In this document: positions 36,318-45,606 of the stretch, in pieces
How positions within the stretch are numbered: the stretch's first letter is position 1
How the letters are laid out: each line of letters starts with the position of its first letter
Notes under the pieces: model-generated
Database searches by the model: none
What the model was told of the DNA's origin: nothing
Seen by the model: the letters and a program-made list of their open reading frames with translations, nothing else
Source: AC-32 sp963717725
GTDB lineage: Bacteria > Actinomycetota > Thermoleophilia > Gaiellales > Gaiellaceae
DNA length: 64,000 bases
Assembly (NCBI GenBank): GCA_963717725.1
Contig: CAVQWS010000018.1
Location: 1-64,000, forward strand
Direction of reading: 5' to 3'
Position numbers and translations under genes: made by a program

Positions 36318-36881
36318 TTATCTCCCTCCCACTTCCACGGATTCGAGGACTTCATATTGCGCCCCACCGGGGCGTAGCCGTGACAGGTAAGCAGCAGCGT
36401 CGGACGGCACGAACGGTTCCAGCGCCGGCAGAGCGGGCTGCAGCCGCGGCCGCTCGCGAAAGCGCACGACGGTCACGTGCGGAAGCCAGCTTCGGCGCTC
36501 GCGCTCGTAGACGCCGAGCGCCGCCAGCCGCTCCTGCAGGTCGTCTGCGAGCGCGGCCGCGCGGCCGCGCTCGTCGTCGCAGGTGAGCATCCCCACGCTG
36601 CGCGTCTCGCGATAGCCGCGGACGGCCAGCTTCGGCCGCTCCGCGCTCGCGACGGCCTCACGCAGCGCGCCGAGGATCGCCTCGAGCTCGCCCGGCGGCC
36701 GGTGCCCGAGGAAGGCCAGCGTGACGTGCAGGTGGTCGCGCGGGACCGGCCGGATGCGCGGCACGTCCGCCAGGGCCTCGCGCTGCCAGGCCACGAGCCG
36801 GTCGAGCGTCTCGCCGGGAAGCCGAAGCGCGCAGAACAGCCGAACTCGTTCATCGCCTTCGAAGCTAGCAGCAGCCGACAC
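36318..36881 (-). CDS. thpR: RNA 2',3'-cyclic phosphodiesterase (2'-5' RNA ligase family)
   Basis: The two HxTx motifs of the 2H phosphoesterase fold are present: HLHVTLAFLG near residue 50 and PHVTVVRF near 134. The enzyme opens cyclic phosphates at RNA ends and may ligate 2'-5' bonds. Length is 187. It is two bases from both recA and cinA on the same strand, in the usual cinA-thpR-recA order. Confidence 0.92.
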   Translation of the reverse strand: MSAAASFEGDERVRLFCALRLPGETLDRLVAWQREALADVPRIRPVPRDHLHVTLAFLGHRPPGELEAILGALREAVASAERPKLAVRGYRETRSVGMLTCDDERGRAAALADDLQERLAALGVYERERRSWLPHVTVVRFRERPRLQPALPALEPFVPSDAAAYLSRLRPGGAQYEVLESVEVGGR

Positions 36882-36883
36882 GC

Positions 36884-38149
36884 CTATTCGTCACAACTTC
36901 GTGTCAGAAGCATCCGCACGAGGTGCAGCGCGGCCACGGCCGAGCGCGAGCGGATCGCCTCGCGGTCGCCCGGGAGGTCCAACCGGCGCGCGAGCGAGCC
37001 GTCCGGGCCTTCCGCGTGCAGGTAGACGAGCCCGACCGGCTTCTCAGGCGTGCCGCCCCCCGGGCCTGCGACCCCGGTCACCGAGACAGCCACGTCCGCG
37101 CCGAGCCGCGCTCGCGCGCCGGCGGCCATCGCCGCCGCCGCCTCGGCCGAGACGGCGCCGTGCCGCTCGAGCACCTCCGTGGGAACGTCGAGCTCGCGCG
37201 CCTTGACCTCGTCGGCGTAGGCCACGACGGCGCCGAGGAAGACGTCGCTCGACCCCGGCACCGACGTCAGCCGCGCCGCGACGAGGCCGCCCGTGCACGA
37301 CTCGGCCGTGGCGAGGGTGAGCCCGCGCTCGCGGCAGGCGTCGAGCACCATCGCCTCGACCGGCCGCTCGTCCTCGACGAACAGGTACTGCCCCGCCCGC
37401 TCGCGCAGCCCCTCGACGAGCTCATCCGCGCGCGCTCGCCCCTCCTCTTCGACGAACAGGTCGACGTGGATCTCGAACTCGCGCGCGCAGATCGTTGCCG
37501 TCACGCCGCCGCCCTCTCCCCCGCTCTCCTCGAGCGCCCGCGCGATCTCCGACTCGCCGGCGCCGTAGAACCGCAGCACGCGCCGTTCGGGTTCACGCGC
37601 GCGCGCGAGCACCTTCCGCAGCGGCTCCGATTCCAGCGCCCGCGGCCACAGCCGCCTCAGTTCGCTCGGCGGCCCTGGGAGCACCACCACCACGCCGCGC
37701 TCGGTCTCGACCACGAGCGCGGGCGCCGTGCCGGCGATCCCGACCACGACCGCACCCTCGGCCAGGGTCGCCTGTTTGCGCACGCCCTGCTCGAAGTCGG
37801 CATACGGCCGGTCCAGCCGCTCGGCGATCGCGCGCGAGATCGACTCGATCTCGGCGGCCAGCGCCTCGTCGACGACCAGCTCACGGCCTGCGGCACGCGC
37901 CACCAGCTCGACCGTGCGGTCGTCGTGCGTCGGCCCGAGCCCGCCCGAGACGCAGCAGAGATCAGCCTCGAGCCCCTCGCGCAGCGCCGCTTCGAGCTCC
38001 GCCGGGTCGTCGCCGACGATCGAGATCCGCGCCGGCTCGAGGCCGAGCCGCAGCAGCTCGGAGGCGAGGAACGGCCCGTTCAGGTCGCGCCGGTCTCCGC
38101 GGACGAGCTCACTGCCGGTGACGACGACGAAGCAGCGCGGGCGGCTCAA
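36884..38149 (-). CDS. cinA: CinA family protein (competence/damage-inducible; ADP-ribose/NMN processing)
   Basis: The N-terminal MoaB-like domain (about 1-170) has GDDPAELEAAL and SGGLGPTHDD, linked to ADP-ribose pyrophosphatase activity. The C-terminal CinA domain (about 265-415) has TLATAESCTGGLVAARLTSV and SVTGVAGPGGGTPEKPVG, linked to NMN deamidase activity. Length is 421. The start codon appears to be TTG, overlapping the rodZ-like stop by four bases. Confidence 0.92.
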   Translation of the reverse strand: MSRPRCFVVVTGSELVRGDRRDLNGPFLASELLRLGLEPARISIVGDDPAELEAALREGLEADLCCVSGGLGPTHDDRTVELVARAAGRELVVDEALAAEIESISRAIAERLDRPYADFEQGVRKQATLAEGAVVVGIAGTAPALVVETERGVVVVLPGPPSELRRLWPRALESEPLRKVLARAREPERRVLRFYGAGESEIARALEESGGEGGGVTATICAREFEIHVDLFVEEEGRARADELVEGLRERAGQYLFVEDERPVEAMVLDACRERGLTLATAESCTGGLVAARLTSVPGSSDVFLGAVVAYADEVKARELDVPTEVLERHGAVSAEAAAAMAAGARARLGADVAVSVTGVAGPGGGTPEKPVGLVYLHAEGPDGSLARRLDLPGDREAIRSRSAVAALHLVRMLLTRSCDE

Positions 38150-38889
38150 GCGGCCGCGCGCGTGAAGCCGTGCGGGGTGAAGACGTACGAGCCGGGGCGG
38201 GGAACGTGGACGACGCGGCCGTTATAGGCCACGGCGAGGTTCCCCGGGTTCCCGAAGTTGACCCAGAGCTGACGGGCGACGAAGCGCTGGGACTGGCCGG
38301 ACTCGACCGTGCCGGCGAAGCGGGTCTTGCCACTCGCCGACCAGTTCCGCACCTCCATCCAGCAGTTGCCGCCGGTCGCGCGCACGTACAGCCGGAAGGA
38401 GACCGGCTTCGTCGGGGCATGGCGCGCTGGCGTGGCCGGCGGTAGCACCTTCTTCGACTGCGAGGCGGTGGACGTGCCGAGGTTCGGGACCGGCTCGTTG
38501 GGGCTGCCGTTCTTCCAGGCGGCGATGAAGAAGACCACGAGCGCCGCGATGCCCGTCAGCGCGAAGGCGATCCAGCGCCGCTCGAGCCGCCGGTGCTGCC
38601 GGGCGACGTTCGACGTGCGTCGCGGCACCACCGGCTCACGCGGCTCGTCCCCCTCGGCGCTGAAGCGCGAGTTGAACTCGTCGACGTAGAGCTGCCCGTC
38701 GAGCCCGAGGTAGTCGGCGTACGTGCGCAGGAAGCCCTTGACGTAGGTCTGAGCCGGGAGCGCGTCGAAGCTCTCCTCCTCGAGGGCGCGCAGGTAGCGG
38801 GCGCGGATCTTGGTGGCGAGCTCGACTTCGCCGAGCTCGAGCTGCTGGCGGACGCGGGCCTCGCGCAGGCTGTTGCCGATCTCGAACAT
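38146..38889 (-). CDS. rodZ: RodZ-like helix-turn-helix membrane protein
   Basis: RodZ links MreB-like cytoskeleton to the membrane. With an ATG at 38889, the N-terminus is the HTH_25 domain (MFEIGNSLREARVRQQLEL, then RYLRALEEESFDALP and YVKGFLRTYADYLGLD). A single transmembrane helix follows (WIAFALTGIAALVVFFIAAW, near 105-124), then an extracytoplasmic DUF4115-type domain (about 160-245). Length is 247. No mreB gene is in the window. It starts the run toward cinA and recA. Confidence 0.85.
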   Translation of the reverse strand: MFEIGNSLREARVRQQLELGEVELATKIRARYLRALEEESFDALPAQTYVKGFLRTYADYLGLDGQLYVDEFNSRFSAEGDEPREPVVPRRTSNVARQHRRLERRWIAFALTGIAALVVFFIAAWKNGSPNEPVPNLGTSTASQSKKVLPPATPARHAPTKPVSFRLYVRATGGNCWMEVRNWSASGKTRFAGTVESGQSQRFVARQLWVNFGNPGNLAVAYNGRVVHVPRPGSYVFTPHGFTRAAA

Positions 38890-38929
38890 CTGAGCGGCCG
38901 ATTGTAGTCCCGATCCCGCGCGACCGGAA

Positions 38930-39286
38930 TCAGCCAATCACATTGAGCACGGCGTACACGGCGAGCGCGATTCCGGCGCTGAGCCCGATGGCGAGCGAGA
39001 TCAGCCCCAGCAGGCGGCCGACGCGCGCGGCTCCTTCGCCGCCGACACGGCCGATCGTGCGTTCGATGTTGCGCAGGCCACGCCGGGCCAGCAGCACGGC
39101 CGCGCCGCCGAGCACCGCCGAACCGCAGGTCGCACCGGTCGCCTGGACGATCGTCACGCCCTGCAGCTTCCGGGCGGCGACGAAGGCCAGCACCGGCAGG
39201 GCGAGACCGAACAGCGCCAGCACGACCGAGCCGCGCGCCGCGTCGTTTCGCCCCCGCGCGCTACTGCTTCTTGTAAGGCCGTCCAA
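38930..39286 (-). CDS. Small membrane protein, unknown
   Basis: The 118-residue protein has three hydrophobic segments (about 21-38, 47-66 and 92-115) and a Gly/Arg-rich cytosolic turn between the second and third. No family is recognised. Its start overlaps the permease gene end by 26 bases and it lies 41 bp before the rodZ-like start, all on the minus strand. Confidence 0.55.
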   Translation of the reverse strand: MDGLTRSSSARGRNDAARGSVVLALFGLALPVLAFVAARKLQGVTIVQATGATCGSAVLGGAAVLLARRGLRNIERTIGRVGGEGAARVGRLLGLISLAIGLSAGIALAVYAVLNVIG

Positions 39287-40466
39287 CGGCTGCGGGTGGA
39301 ACCGTGCGGCCGATCACACCGGCGACGGCGATCAAGGTCAGGACATACGGCAGCGCCAGGAAGAGGTTGGAGGCGTTTTCGGAGTACACGTTCAGGCGGT
39401 AGGCAAGCGCCGTCGAGAGGCCGAAGAGCAGTGCGGCCCCGAAGGCGCCGAACGGACGCCAGTTCCCGAAGATCACGGCCGCCAGCGCGATGAAGCCCCG
39501 GCCGGCCGTGACGTTCTCGTTGAACGTATTCAGGTAGCCGACAGTCAGGTACGCCCCGCCGAGCCCCGCGAGGACTCCGGAGAGCACGACCGCGCCGTAG
39601 CGGACGAGGTAGACGTTGATGCCAACGGTGTCGGCCGCCCGCGGATGCTCGCCGCAGGCCCGGATGCGCAGGCCGACCGGCGTCTTGAACAGGACCACGT
39701 ATGAGAGCGGCACGAGCAGGATCGCAAACCAGATCATGTAGTTCAGGTTCCCGAAGGAGTTCCCGAAGAACGACGTGCTCGAGGCGCTCGTCAGATGCAG
39801 GTTCGGCACCTGCGCGACCCCGGTCGGGATGTTCTCGCCGTGGTAGAGCTGAACGAAGAAGTAGCCCGTGATCCCCAGCGCGAGGAAGTTCACCGCCACC
39901 CCGCCCACGATCTGGTCGGCGCGTAAGTGGATCGCGAAGAAGGCGTGGAGCAGCGCTAGCAACCCGCCCGAAGCCGCGCCGATGGCGACGCCCCAGAACC
40001 AGCTCCCGGTCTTGTCAGCGCCCCAGATGCCCCAGAAGGCGCCCATCAGCATCATCCCCTCGAGGCCGATGTTCACCACGCCCGAGCGCTCGGAAAAGAT
40101 CCCGCCGATGGCGCCGTAGATGAGCGGAGTCGCAAACACGAGCATCTGGGCGATCAGGCTGGCGTCGACGACCTGGTCGAGGTTCGAGGAGCTGGAGCGC
40201 GTCGCGAGGTAGGCCAGGCCGGCGCCGAAGAGTGACGAGGCGATCGCGCCGCCGCCGACCCGATATGCGCCGCGGCTGACCGCGATCACGCCGCACATCG
40301 CGCCGAGCAAGCCTGCGAGCGCGGGCCAGACAGGCGAGGAGGCCTCGATCGGCGGAATCGCCAGCCAGAGCGCGAGCAGCCCGAGCAGGATCCCGAGGAT
40401 CCCGATCGACTTCGGTTCCAGGAAGCGCGACGCGCCGCCCTTGACCGTGCCGACGTAGGTGCTCAC
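39261..40466 (-). CDS. Nucleoside-type ABC importer, permease 2
   Basis: The 401-residue permease belongs to the BmpA-associated family (as NupQ/YufQ). The signature ERSGVVNIGLEGMMLMGAF is near residues 125-145, and GLRIRACGEHPRAADTVGI is the coupling region for the ATPase. About ten helices are seen. The GTG at 40466 overlaps the preceding permease by four bases. The upstream part of the open frame is not conserved and was left out. Confidence 0.9.
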   Translation of the reverse strand: MSTYVGTVKGGASRFLEPKSIGILGILLGLLALWLAIPPIEASSPVWPALAGLLGAMCGVIAVSRGAYRVGGGAIASSLFGAGLAYLATRSSSSNLDQVVDASLIAQMLVFATPLIYGAIGGIFSERSGVVNIGLEGMMLMGAFWGIWGADKTGSWFWGVAIGAASGGLLALLHAFFAIHLRADQIVGGVAVNFLALGITGYFFVQLYHGENIPTGVAQVPNLHLTSASSTSFFGNSFGNLNYMIWFAILLVPLSYVVLFKTPVGLRIRACGEHPRAADTVGINVYLVRYGAVVLSGVLAGLGGAYLTVGYLNTFNENVTAGRGFIALAAVIFGNWRPFGAFGAALLFGLSTALAYRLNVYSENASNLFLALPYVLTLIAVAGVIGRTVPPAAVGRPYKKQ

Positions 40467-41713
40467 GTCTCGGCCTCCGCGGTCCGAGCCGGTGCCTGCG
40501 GCTCGCGGCGCCGAAGCTTCCGGCGCGAGTTCCAGACGGCGAGGATGAGCACGTCCGCGCCCACGAAGAGGACGACGAGCCCCTGGATGATCTCCGTCAG
40601 ATGGCCGGCGAGGCTCGGATCGATCGTGCCCGACTGCAGACCGTGCGTGGTGCCGTAGACGAGACCGCCGAAGAGGAGGCCCGCGATCCCGACCCCGACG
40701 GCCGTGTTGCGGCCGAGCAGCGCGACGGCGATTCCGAGGAAGCCGATTGTGGTCGCCTGGACGTCGATCGTGCCGAAGTGGTGCAGGTAGCCGAGCATGT
40801 CGATTCCGCCGGCGAGGCCCGCGAACGCTCCCGAGATCGCCATCGCACGCAGGTAGTTCGTGCGCACCCTGATCCCACCGTAGGCCGCCGCGTCCGGGTT
40901 GAAGCCGACGGCGCGGACCTCGAAGCCGAGAGTCGTCCGGTTGAGGATCAACCAGAAGACGACCAGCATCCCGATCGCGATGAAGAAGCCGATGTGCAGG
41001 CCCTGAAGAGCCGGAATGCCCCAGAAGACGGGCAGCTGCGCGCCGGGAACGACGTCGGCGGAGATCGGGATGTCGAGCGGGACGTTCTTCGGCGCCTGGA
41101 GCGGGCCGCCCTGCTGGAACACGTAGACGCCGAGGTAGTAGGCGATCCAGTTGAGCATGATCGTCGTGATCACCTCGTGGGCCCCGACGGTGGCCTTCAG
41201 GAACCCGGCGATCCCAGCCCAGACCGCCCCTGCTGCGGCTGCGACCACGATCCCGAGCAGGATGTGGGCGGGCCGCGCCATGTTCACGAACGAGACGCCG
41301 ATCCAGTTCGCGCAGATCAGGCCGACGATGTACTGGCCGTTGCCGCCGATGTTGAACAGGCCGCAGCGGAAGGCGAACGCGACGGCGAGGCCGCACAGGA
41401 TCAGCGTCGTTGTCTGCAGCAGCGTCTGGCTGAAGTTGTACGGCGCCGTGTGCGCGATGTCGGTGTCCCACGGATGCGCGAGCCAGTTGAAGCCTGCGCC
41501 GTTGATGATGTCCCAGTAGGCCTGGAACGGGTTGTGGCCGGTGGCGGCGATCACGATCCCGCCGATCAGGAATGCGACCAGACCGGTGATCACGGGCGTG
41601 ATGATCCCGCCGGCCCGCTGCCAGGCCGCCAGACGCGACGCTGGCGTGAGCGGGGCGTCCTCCGCGATCTCGTCCGGCTGCGGGCCTTGCTCGGGGGCGG
41701 GCGGCTCGCTCAC
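40463..41713 (-). CDS. Nucleoside-type ABC importer, permease 1
   Basis: The 416-residue permease matches the NupP/YufP type. It has an N-terminal Pro/Glu tail and then helices with FRCGLFNIGGNGQYIVG and the coupling segment LGFEVRAVGFNPDAAAYGG. A basic C-terminus follows the last helix. It overlaps the ATPase and permease 2 genes by four bases each. Confidence 0.9.
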   Translation of the reverse strand: MSEPPAPEQGPQPDEIAEDAPLTPASRLAAWQRAGGIITPVITGLVAFLIGGIVIAATGHNPFQAYWDIINGAGFNWLAHPWDTDIAHTAPYNFSQTLLQTTTLILCGLAVAFAFRCGLFNIGGNGQYIVGLICANWIGVSFVNMARPAHILLGIVVAAAAGAVWAGIAGFLKATVGAHEVITTIMLNWIAYYLGVYVFQQGGPLQAPKNVPLDIPISADVVPGAQLPVFWGIPALQGLHIGFFIAIGMLVVFWLILNRTTLGFEVRAVGFNPDAAAYGGIRVRTNYLRAMAISGAFAGLAGGIDMLGYLHHFGTIDVQATTIGFLGIAVALLGRNTAVGVGIAGLLFGGLVYGTTHGLQSGTIDPSLAGHLTEIIQGLVVLFVGADVLILAVWNSRRKLRRREPQAPARTAEAET

Positions 41714-43245
41714 GACGCTGCGCTGGCCTCCTTCCGCCTGCCGCCGAGCATCTCGATGCCGATCTCGTCCTCGGTTGCGCCTGAAGCGTGCTCCGCGACG
41801 ATCTGTCCCTCGTACATGACAAGAATGCGGTCGGAGAGCGAGAGCACCTCGTCGAGCTCAAGCGAGACGAGCAGGATCGCGCGGCCCTCGTCCCGCTCCT
41901 CGAGTAGGCGGCGATGCAGGTACTCGATCGCGCCGACGTCGAGGCCGCGTGTGGGTTGCGCGGCGATCAGCACCTTCGGGTCGCGAGAGACTTCGCGCGC
42001 GGCGACGAGCTTTTGCTGGTTGCCGCCGGAGAGCGCGCCGGCTCGCGTCTGCGGGCCGCCGCCGCGGACGTCGAACTCCTTGATCAGCGCGTGGGCTCGC
42101 TGCACGAGGCGGCGCGGGAAGAGCCAGCCGAACCGCGAGTCCGGCCGCTGGTTGTAGTCGTGGAGAGCAATGTTCTCGGCGATCGAGAACTCCAGCACCA
42201 GCCCGCGGCGCTGCCTGTCCTCCGGGATGTGGCCGACCCCCGCGTCGAGCATGCGGCGCGCAGTCGGGTGCGCCACCGCCTCGCCGGCGACGAGCACCTC
42301 GCCGGACCGGTGCCCGCGGAGGCCCGTGATCGCCTCGATCAGCTCGCTCTGGCCGTTCCCTTCGACGCCGGCCAGGCCAACGATCTCGCCCGCCCGCACG
42401 GTGAGCGAGACGTCTCGTACGACGTCCAGGCCGCGCTCGTCGCGCACCGAGAGATCGCGCACCTCGAGCAGGATGTCGCCGACATCGGGCGCCTTCTTCT
42501 CGACCCGGAGCAGCACCTCACGGCCCACCATCATCCGCGCGAGCGTGTCTTCGGTCGCGCCTTCGCGCGGGATCGTGTCGATCTTCTTGCCCCGACGTAG
42601 GACCGTGATCCGGTCGGCGATCTCGAGCACCTCCTTCAGCTTGTGGCTGATGAAGATGATCGACGTGCCCTCCGCCTGGAGGCTCTTGACGATCTCGAAC
42701 AGCTCGCCCGCCTCCTGCGGTGTGAGGACCGCGGTCGGCTCGTCCAGGATCAGGAGCTTCGCCCCGCGGTAGAGCGCCTTCAGGATCTCCACGCGCTGCT
42801 GCTGGCCGACGCTGATCGACTCGACCTTCGCCCTCGGATCGACGACGAGCCCGAAGCGCGTGGAAAGCTCGGTGACGCGCTCGACGGCGGTGTCGTAATC
42901 GAGCAGCACGCCTGCTTTCGTCGGCTCGACCTCCAGCACGATGTTCTCGGCCACGGTCATCACGGGGATCAGCATGAAGTGCTGGTGCACCATTCCGATC
43001 CCGCGGTCGATCGCGTCCTTCGCGGAGTTGAAGGTGACGTGCTGGCCGTTCAGGAGGATCTCGCCCTCGTCCGGCCGGTAGAGGCCGTAGAGGATGTTCA
43101 TCAGAGTCGACTTGCCGGCGCCGTTCTCGCCGAGCAGCGCGTGCACCTCGCCCTGCAGCAGGTCGAGGTCGACGTGGTCGTCGGCGACGACCCCTGGGAA
43201 CCGCTTCGTGATGCCCCGCATCTCGAGGACCGGTGCCGCTTCCAC
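41710..43245 (-). CDS. Nucleoside-type ABC importer, ATPase with two nucleotide-binding domains
   Basis: The 511-residue ATPase has two ABC domains, as in NupO and sugar importers. The first has Walker A GENGAGKSTLM, signature ISVGQQQRVEILKAL and Walker B LLILDEPTAVLTP. The second has a degenerate Walker A (GVEGNGQSEL), signature ALSGGNQQKLVAARE and a Walker B-like segment KVLIAAQPTRGLDVGA in which the catalytic Glu is Gln. So only the first site is expected to be fully active, as is usual in this family. Confidence 0.93.
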   Translation of the reverse strand: MEAAPVLEMRGITKRFPGVVADDHVDLDLLQGEVHALLGENGAGKSTLMNILYGLYRPDEGEILLNGQHVTFNSAKDAIDRGIGMVHQHFMLIPVMTVAENIVLEVEPTKAGVLLDYDTAVERVTELSTRFGLVVDPRAKVESISVGQQQRVEILKALYRGAKLLILDEPTAVLTPQEAGELFEIVKSLQAEGTSIIFISHKLKEVLEIADRITVLRRGKKIDTIPREGATEDTLARMMVGREVLLRVEKKAPDVGDILLEVRDLSVRDERGLDVVRDVSLTVRAGEIVGLAGVEGNGQSELIEAITGLRGHRSGEVLVAGEAVAHPTARRMLDAGVGHIPEDRQRRGLVLEFSIAENIALHDYNQRPDSRFGWLFPRRLVQRAHALIKEFDVRGGGPQTRAGALSGGNQQKLVAAREVSRDPKVLIAAQPTRGLDVGAIEYLHRRLLEERDEGRAILLVSLELDEVLSLSDRILVMYEGQIVAEHASGATEDEIGIEMLGGRRKEASAAS

Positions 43246-43279
43246 TGCGGGTGATTCTATGGAGTCGCCGCGGACGGGG

Positions 43280-44347
43280 CTACTGGAGCGTCGTCGGGAC
43301 CTTTACCTGGCCCGAGATGATCTTCTGCTTGAGCTCGTTCATCTTGTCGATGAACGCCTTCGGCACCGCCGGGTTGATCTTGCCCACGTCCATGCCGCTG
43401 TTCGCGAGGGTGAACTGCAAGTCCTGATTACCCTTGAACTTCCCGTTCTTCGTCGCCTTGATGACGTTGACGACGCCGAGGTCGACGCGCTTGACCCCGC
43501 TCGTCAGGACTCGGGCGGCGTCGTTGTACTGATCCTTGTCCACGCCGATCCCCCAGAGGCCGTGCTGTGCGGCCGCTTTCAGGGTGCCGAGGCCGCAACC
43601 ACCCGCGACCTGGAACAGCACCTGTGAGCCCTGCCCGATCTGGTTCTCGGCGACGGTCTTACAGAGGTCGGACTTGACGAAGTCGCCCGAGTAGCCCACG
43701 AGCACCTTGATCTGCGGGTTGAACAGCTTGGCGCAGTACTCGTAGCCGGCGATCCAGATGTCGACCGGCGGGATGTGCAGGCCGCCGACGGCGCTGATGA
43801 TCTGCTTGCCGCCCTGCTTCTTCGCCATCTCCGCGGCGAGGTAGCCGACGAGGCAGCCCGACTGGTTGGCGGCGTAGTCGAGCCCCATGACGTTCGGATG
43901 GTCGTCCTTGAGCACACTGCCGGTGATGCAGGTCTTCGCCGCGCCCTTGGCGCAGTAGTCGGTGATCGCGAACTTCGCGCTCGGGTAGCGGGCGGCGACC
44001 GTTTCGAGCGTGTCCGCCAGGAGGAACCCGGCGGCGATCGTGATGTTCGCCTTGCGACGCACGGCGGTCGCCAGGTTCGGGACGTAGTCCGAGGTCGAGT
44101 TCGACTGGAGCGGCAGAGCCTTGATCCCGAGCTCCCGCCGCGCCTTGTTCAGGCCTTCGAGCTGAGACTGGTTGAAGGAGCGGTCGTTGAACTTGCCGAT
44201 GTCGCTGACGAGCGCGGCCGTGAAGCTCGACTGCGAGCTGGTGGTGCCGGAGCTCGACGACGACTTGCCGCCCCCGCAACCGGTCGCGACTGTGGCCAGC
44301 GCCGCGGCGAGGAGGCCGATTGGGATGTAGCGGAGAGTGATCCGCAT
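43280..44347 (-). CDS. BMP-family substrate-binding lipoprotein 1
   Basis: The 355-residue lipoprotein has a signal peptide with ATGC lipobox and a Ser-rich linker. It continues with the BMP/PnrA domain: AALVSDIGKFNDRSFNQSQLEG at the start, ITDYCAKG, VMGLDYAANQSGCLVGYLAA and GIGVDKDQY. PnrA-type proteins bind purine nucleosides. Unusual for the family, several Cys are conserved between the two paralogues here. It is adjacent to the ATPase and shares its strand. Confidence 0.9.
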   Translation of the reverse strand: MRITLRYIPIGLLAAALATVATGCGGGKSSSSSGTTSSQSSFTAALVSDIGKFNDRSFNQSQLEGLNKARRELGIKALPLQSNSTSDYVPNLATAVRRKANITIAAGFLLADTLETVAARYPSAKFAITDYCAKGAAKTCITGSVLKDDHPNVMGLDYAANQSGCLVGYLAAEMAKKQGGKQIISAVGGLHIPPVDIWIAGYEYCAKLFNPQIKVLVGYSGDFVKSDLCKTVAENQIGQGSQVLFQVAGGCGLGTLKAAAQHGLWGIGVDKDQYNDAARVLTSGVKRVDLGVVNVIKATKNGKFKGNQDLQFTLANSGMDVGKINPAVPKAFIDKMNELKQKIISGQVKVPTTLQ

Positions 44348-44371
44348 CAGGCTCCGTGTTGTACCAAACGA

Positions 44372-44399
44372 CGAAGGCGGGCCCGGGGGCCCGCCTTCG
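44372..44399 (-). terminator. Strong terminator between the two BMP genes
   Basis: CGAAGGCGGGCCC and GGGCCCGCCTTCG are perfect 13-bp arms separated by two bases. Transcripts from the upstream BMP gene would meet it before entering the second BMP gene and the transporter. There is only a short T-rich tail, so termination may be partial, giving more binding protein than transporter. Confidence 0.7.
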
Positions 44400-44423
44400 C
44401 AACTTCGAAAAACAGGCAGGTCC

Positions 44424-45489
44424 TTACTTCAGCTTCACCGGGACCTTGAGCTTGCCGGAGATGATCTTGGCCTTGATCAGGTTCATCTTGAGGATGAACC
44501 TCTTCGGCACGGTCGGGTTGATCTTGCCGACGCTCATGCCGCCGTTCTTCAGCGTGAACTGCAGGTCGTGGTTGCCCTTGAACTTGCCGGCCTTGGTCGT
44601 CTTGATCACGTTGAAGATGCCGAGGTCGACCTTCTTGACGCCGCTCGTTAGAACCCGGGCCGCGTCCTTGTACTGGTCCTTGTCGACGCCGATGCCCCAG
44701 ATCTTGTGGGCAGCGGCCGCCTTCAGGGTGCCGAGGCCGCAACCACCGGCGACCTGGAACTCGACGTAGGAGCCCTGGGCGATCTGGTTCTCGGCGACCG
44801 TCTTGCAGAGGTCGGACTTGACGAAGTCGCCGGAGTACCCGACGAGCACCTTGATGTTCTTCTTGTAGAGCTTGGCGCAGTACTTGTAACCGGCGATCCA
44901 GATGTCGACCGGCGGAATGTGCAGGCCGCCGACGGCCCCGATCACGTTCTTGTGCGCCCGCACCGCCATCTCGGCGGCCAGGTAGCCGACGAGGCAGCCC
45001 GACTGGTTGGCGGCGTAGTCGAGCCCCATCACGTTCGGATGGTTCTTGGTCAGGACGCTGCCCGTGATGCACTTCGCGGCCGCACCCTTGGCGCAGTAGT
45101 CGGTGATCGCGAACTTCGAGCCCGGGAACTGGTCGGCGAACGTCTCGAGCGTGTCCGCGAGCAGGAACCCGGCGGCGATCGTGATGTTCGCGTGCGAGCG
45201 AACCGCCTGGTTGAAGTTCGGCGTGTAGTCCGAAGTCGAGTTCGACTGGAGCGGCAGGATGTTCACCTTCAGCTGCTTTCTTGGCCCGCTTGAGGCCATC
45301 GAGCTGTGACTGGTTGAACGAACGATCGGTGAACTTGCCGATGTCGCTGACGAGCGCGGCCAGGAACGTGGCCTTGGCCGCCTGCGGAGATGCCTGGCTC
45401 GAGCTACTGCCGACCAGCGCGGCGAGCCCAGCCAGCACCGTCACCACAACCAGCGCGGCGGCGATGGAAATACGACGTGAAACCCTCAC
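44424..45489 (-). CDS. BMP-family substrate-binding protein 2 (frameshifted)
   Basis: This paralogue shares most residues with the downstream BMP protein. The GTG start at 45489 follows GGGAGG by four bases and is followed by a signal peptide without a clear lipobox Cys. The frame breaks at 45277-45279, where an AAA run (minus strand) has one base too many. Before it the protein reads LDGLKRAKK; after it, in the other frame, QLKVNILPLQSNSTSDYTP continues to a stop at 44424. Restoring one base gives about 354 residues. A homopolymer error in the sequence is the simplest cause. Confidence 0.8.
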
Positions 45490-45508
45490 TTGCCCTCCCT
45501 GATTTAGA

Positions 45509-45531
45509 AATCTGGAATCCGTAACCAGATT
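45509..45531 (-). promoter_or_regulatory. Inverted repeat operator before BMP gene 2
   Basis: AATCTGG (45509-45515) and CCAGATT (45525-45531) are perfect 7-bp arms with nine bases between, 20 bp upstream of the BMP start. Symmetry and place suggest a repressor site for the nucleoside import operon. Confidence 0.5.
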
Positions 45532-45606
45532 GAAAGACGAGCGATGCTAACCCGAAGTTAGGCCGATTGCATAGGCCGAACGGCCGGTATTAGCGGGTAT
45601 CGAGTC

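Noticed and set aside
38890..38937. Earlier start of the rodZ-like gene
   Set aside because: Sixteen extra residues are not part of the HTH domain; the ATG at 38889 fits the family start.
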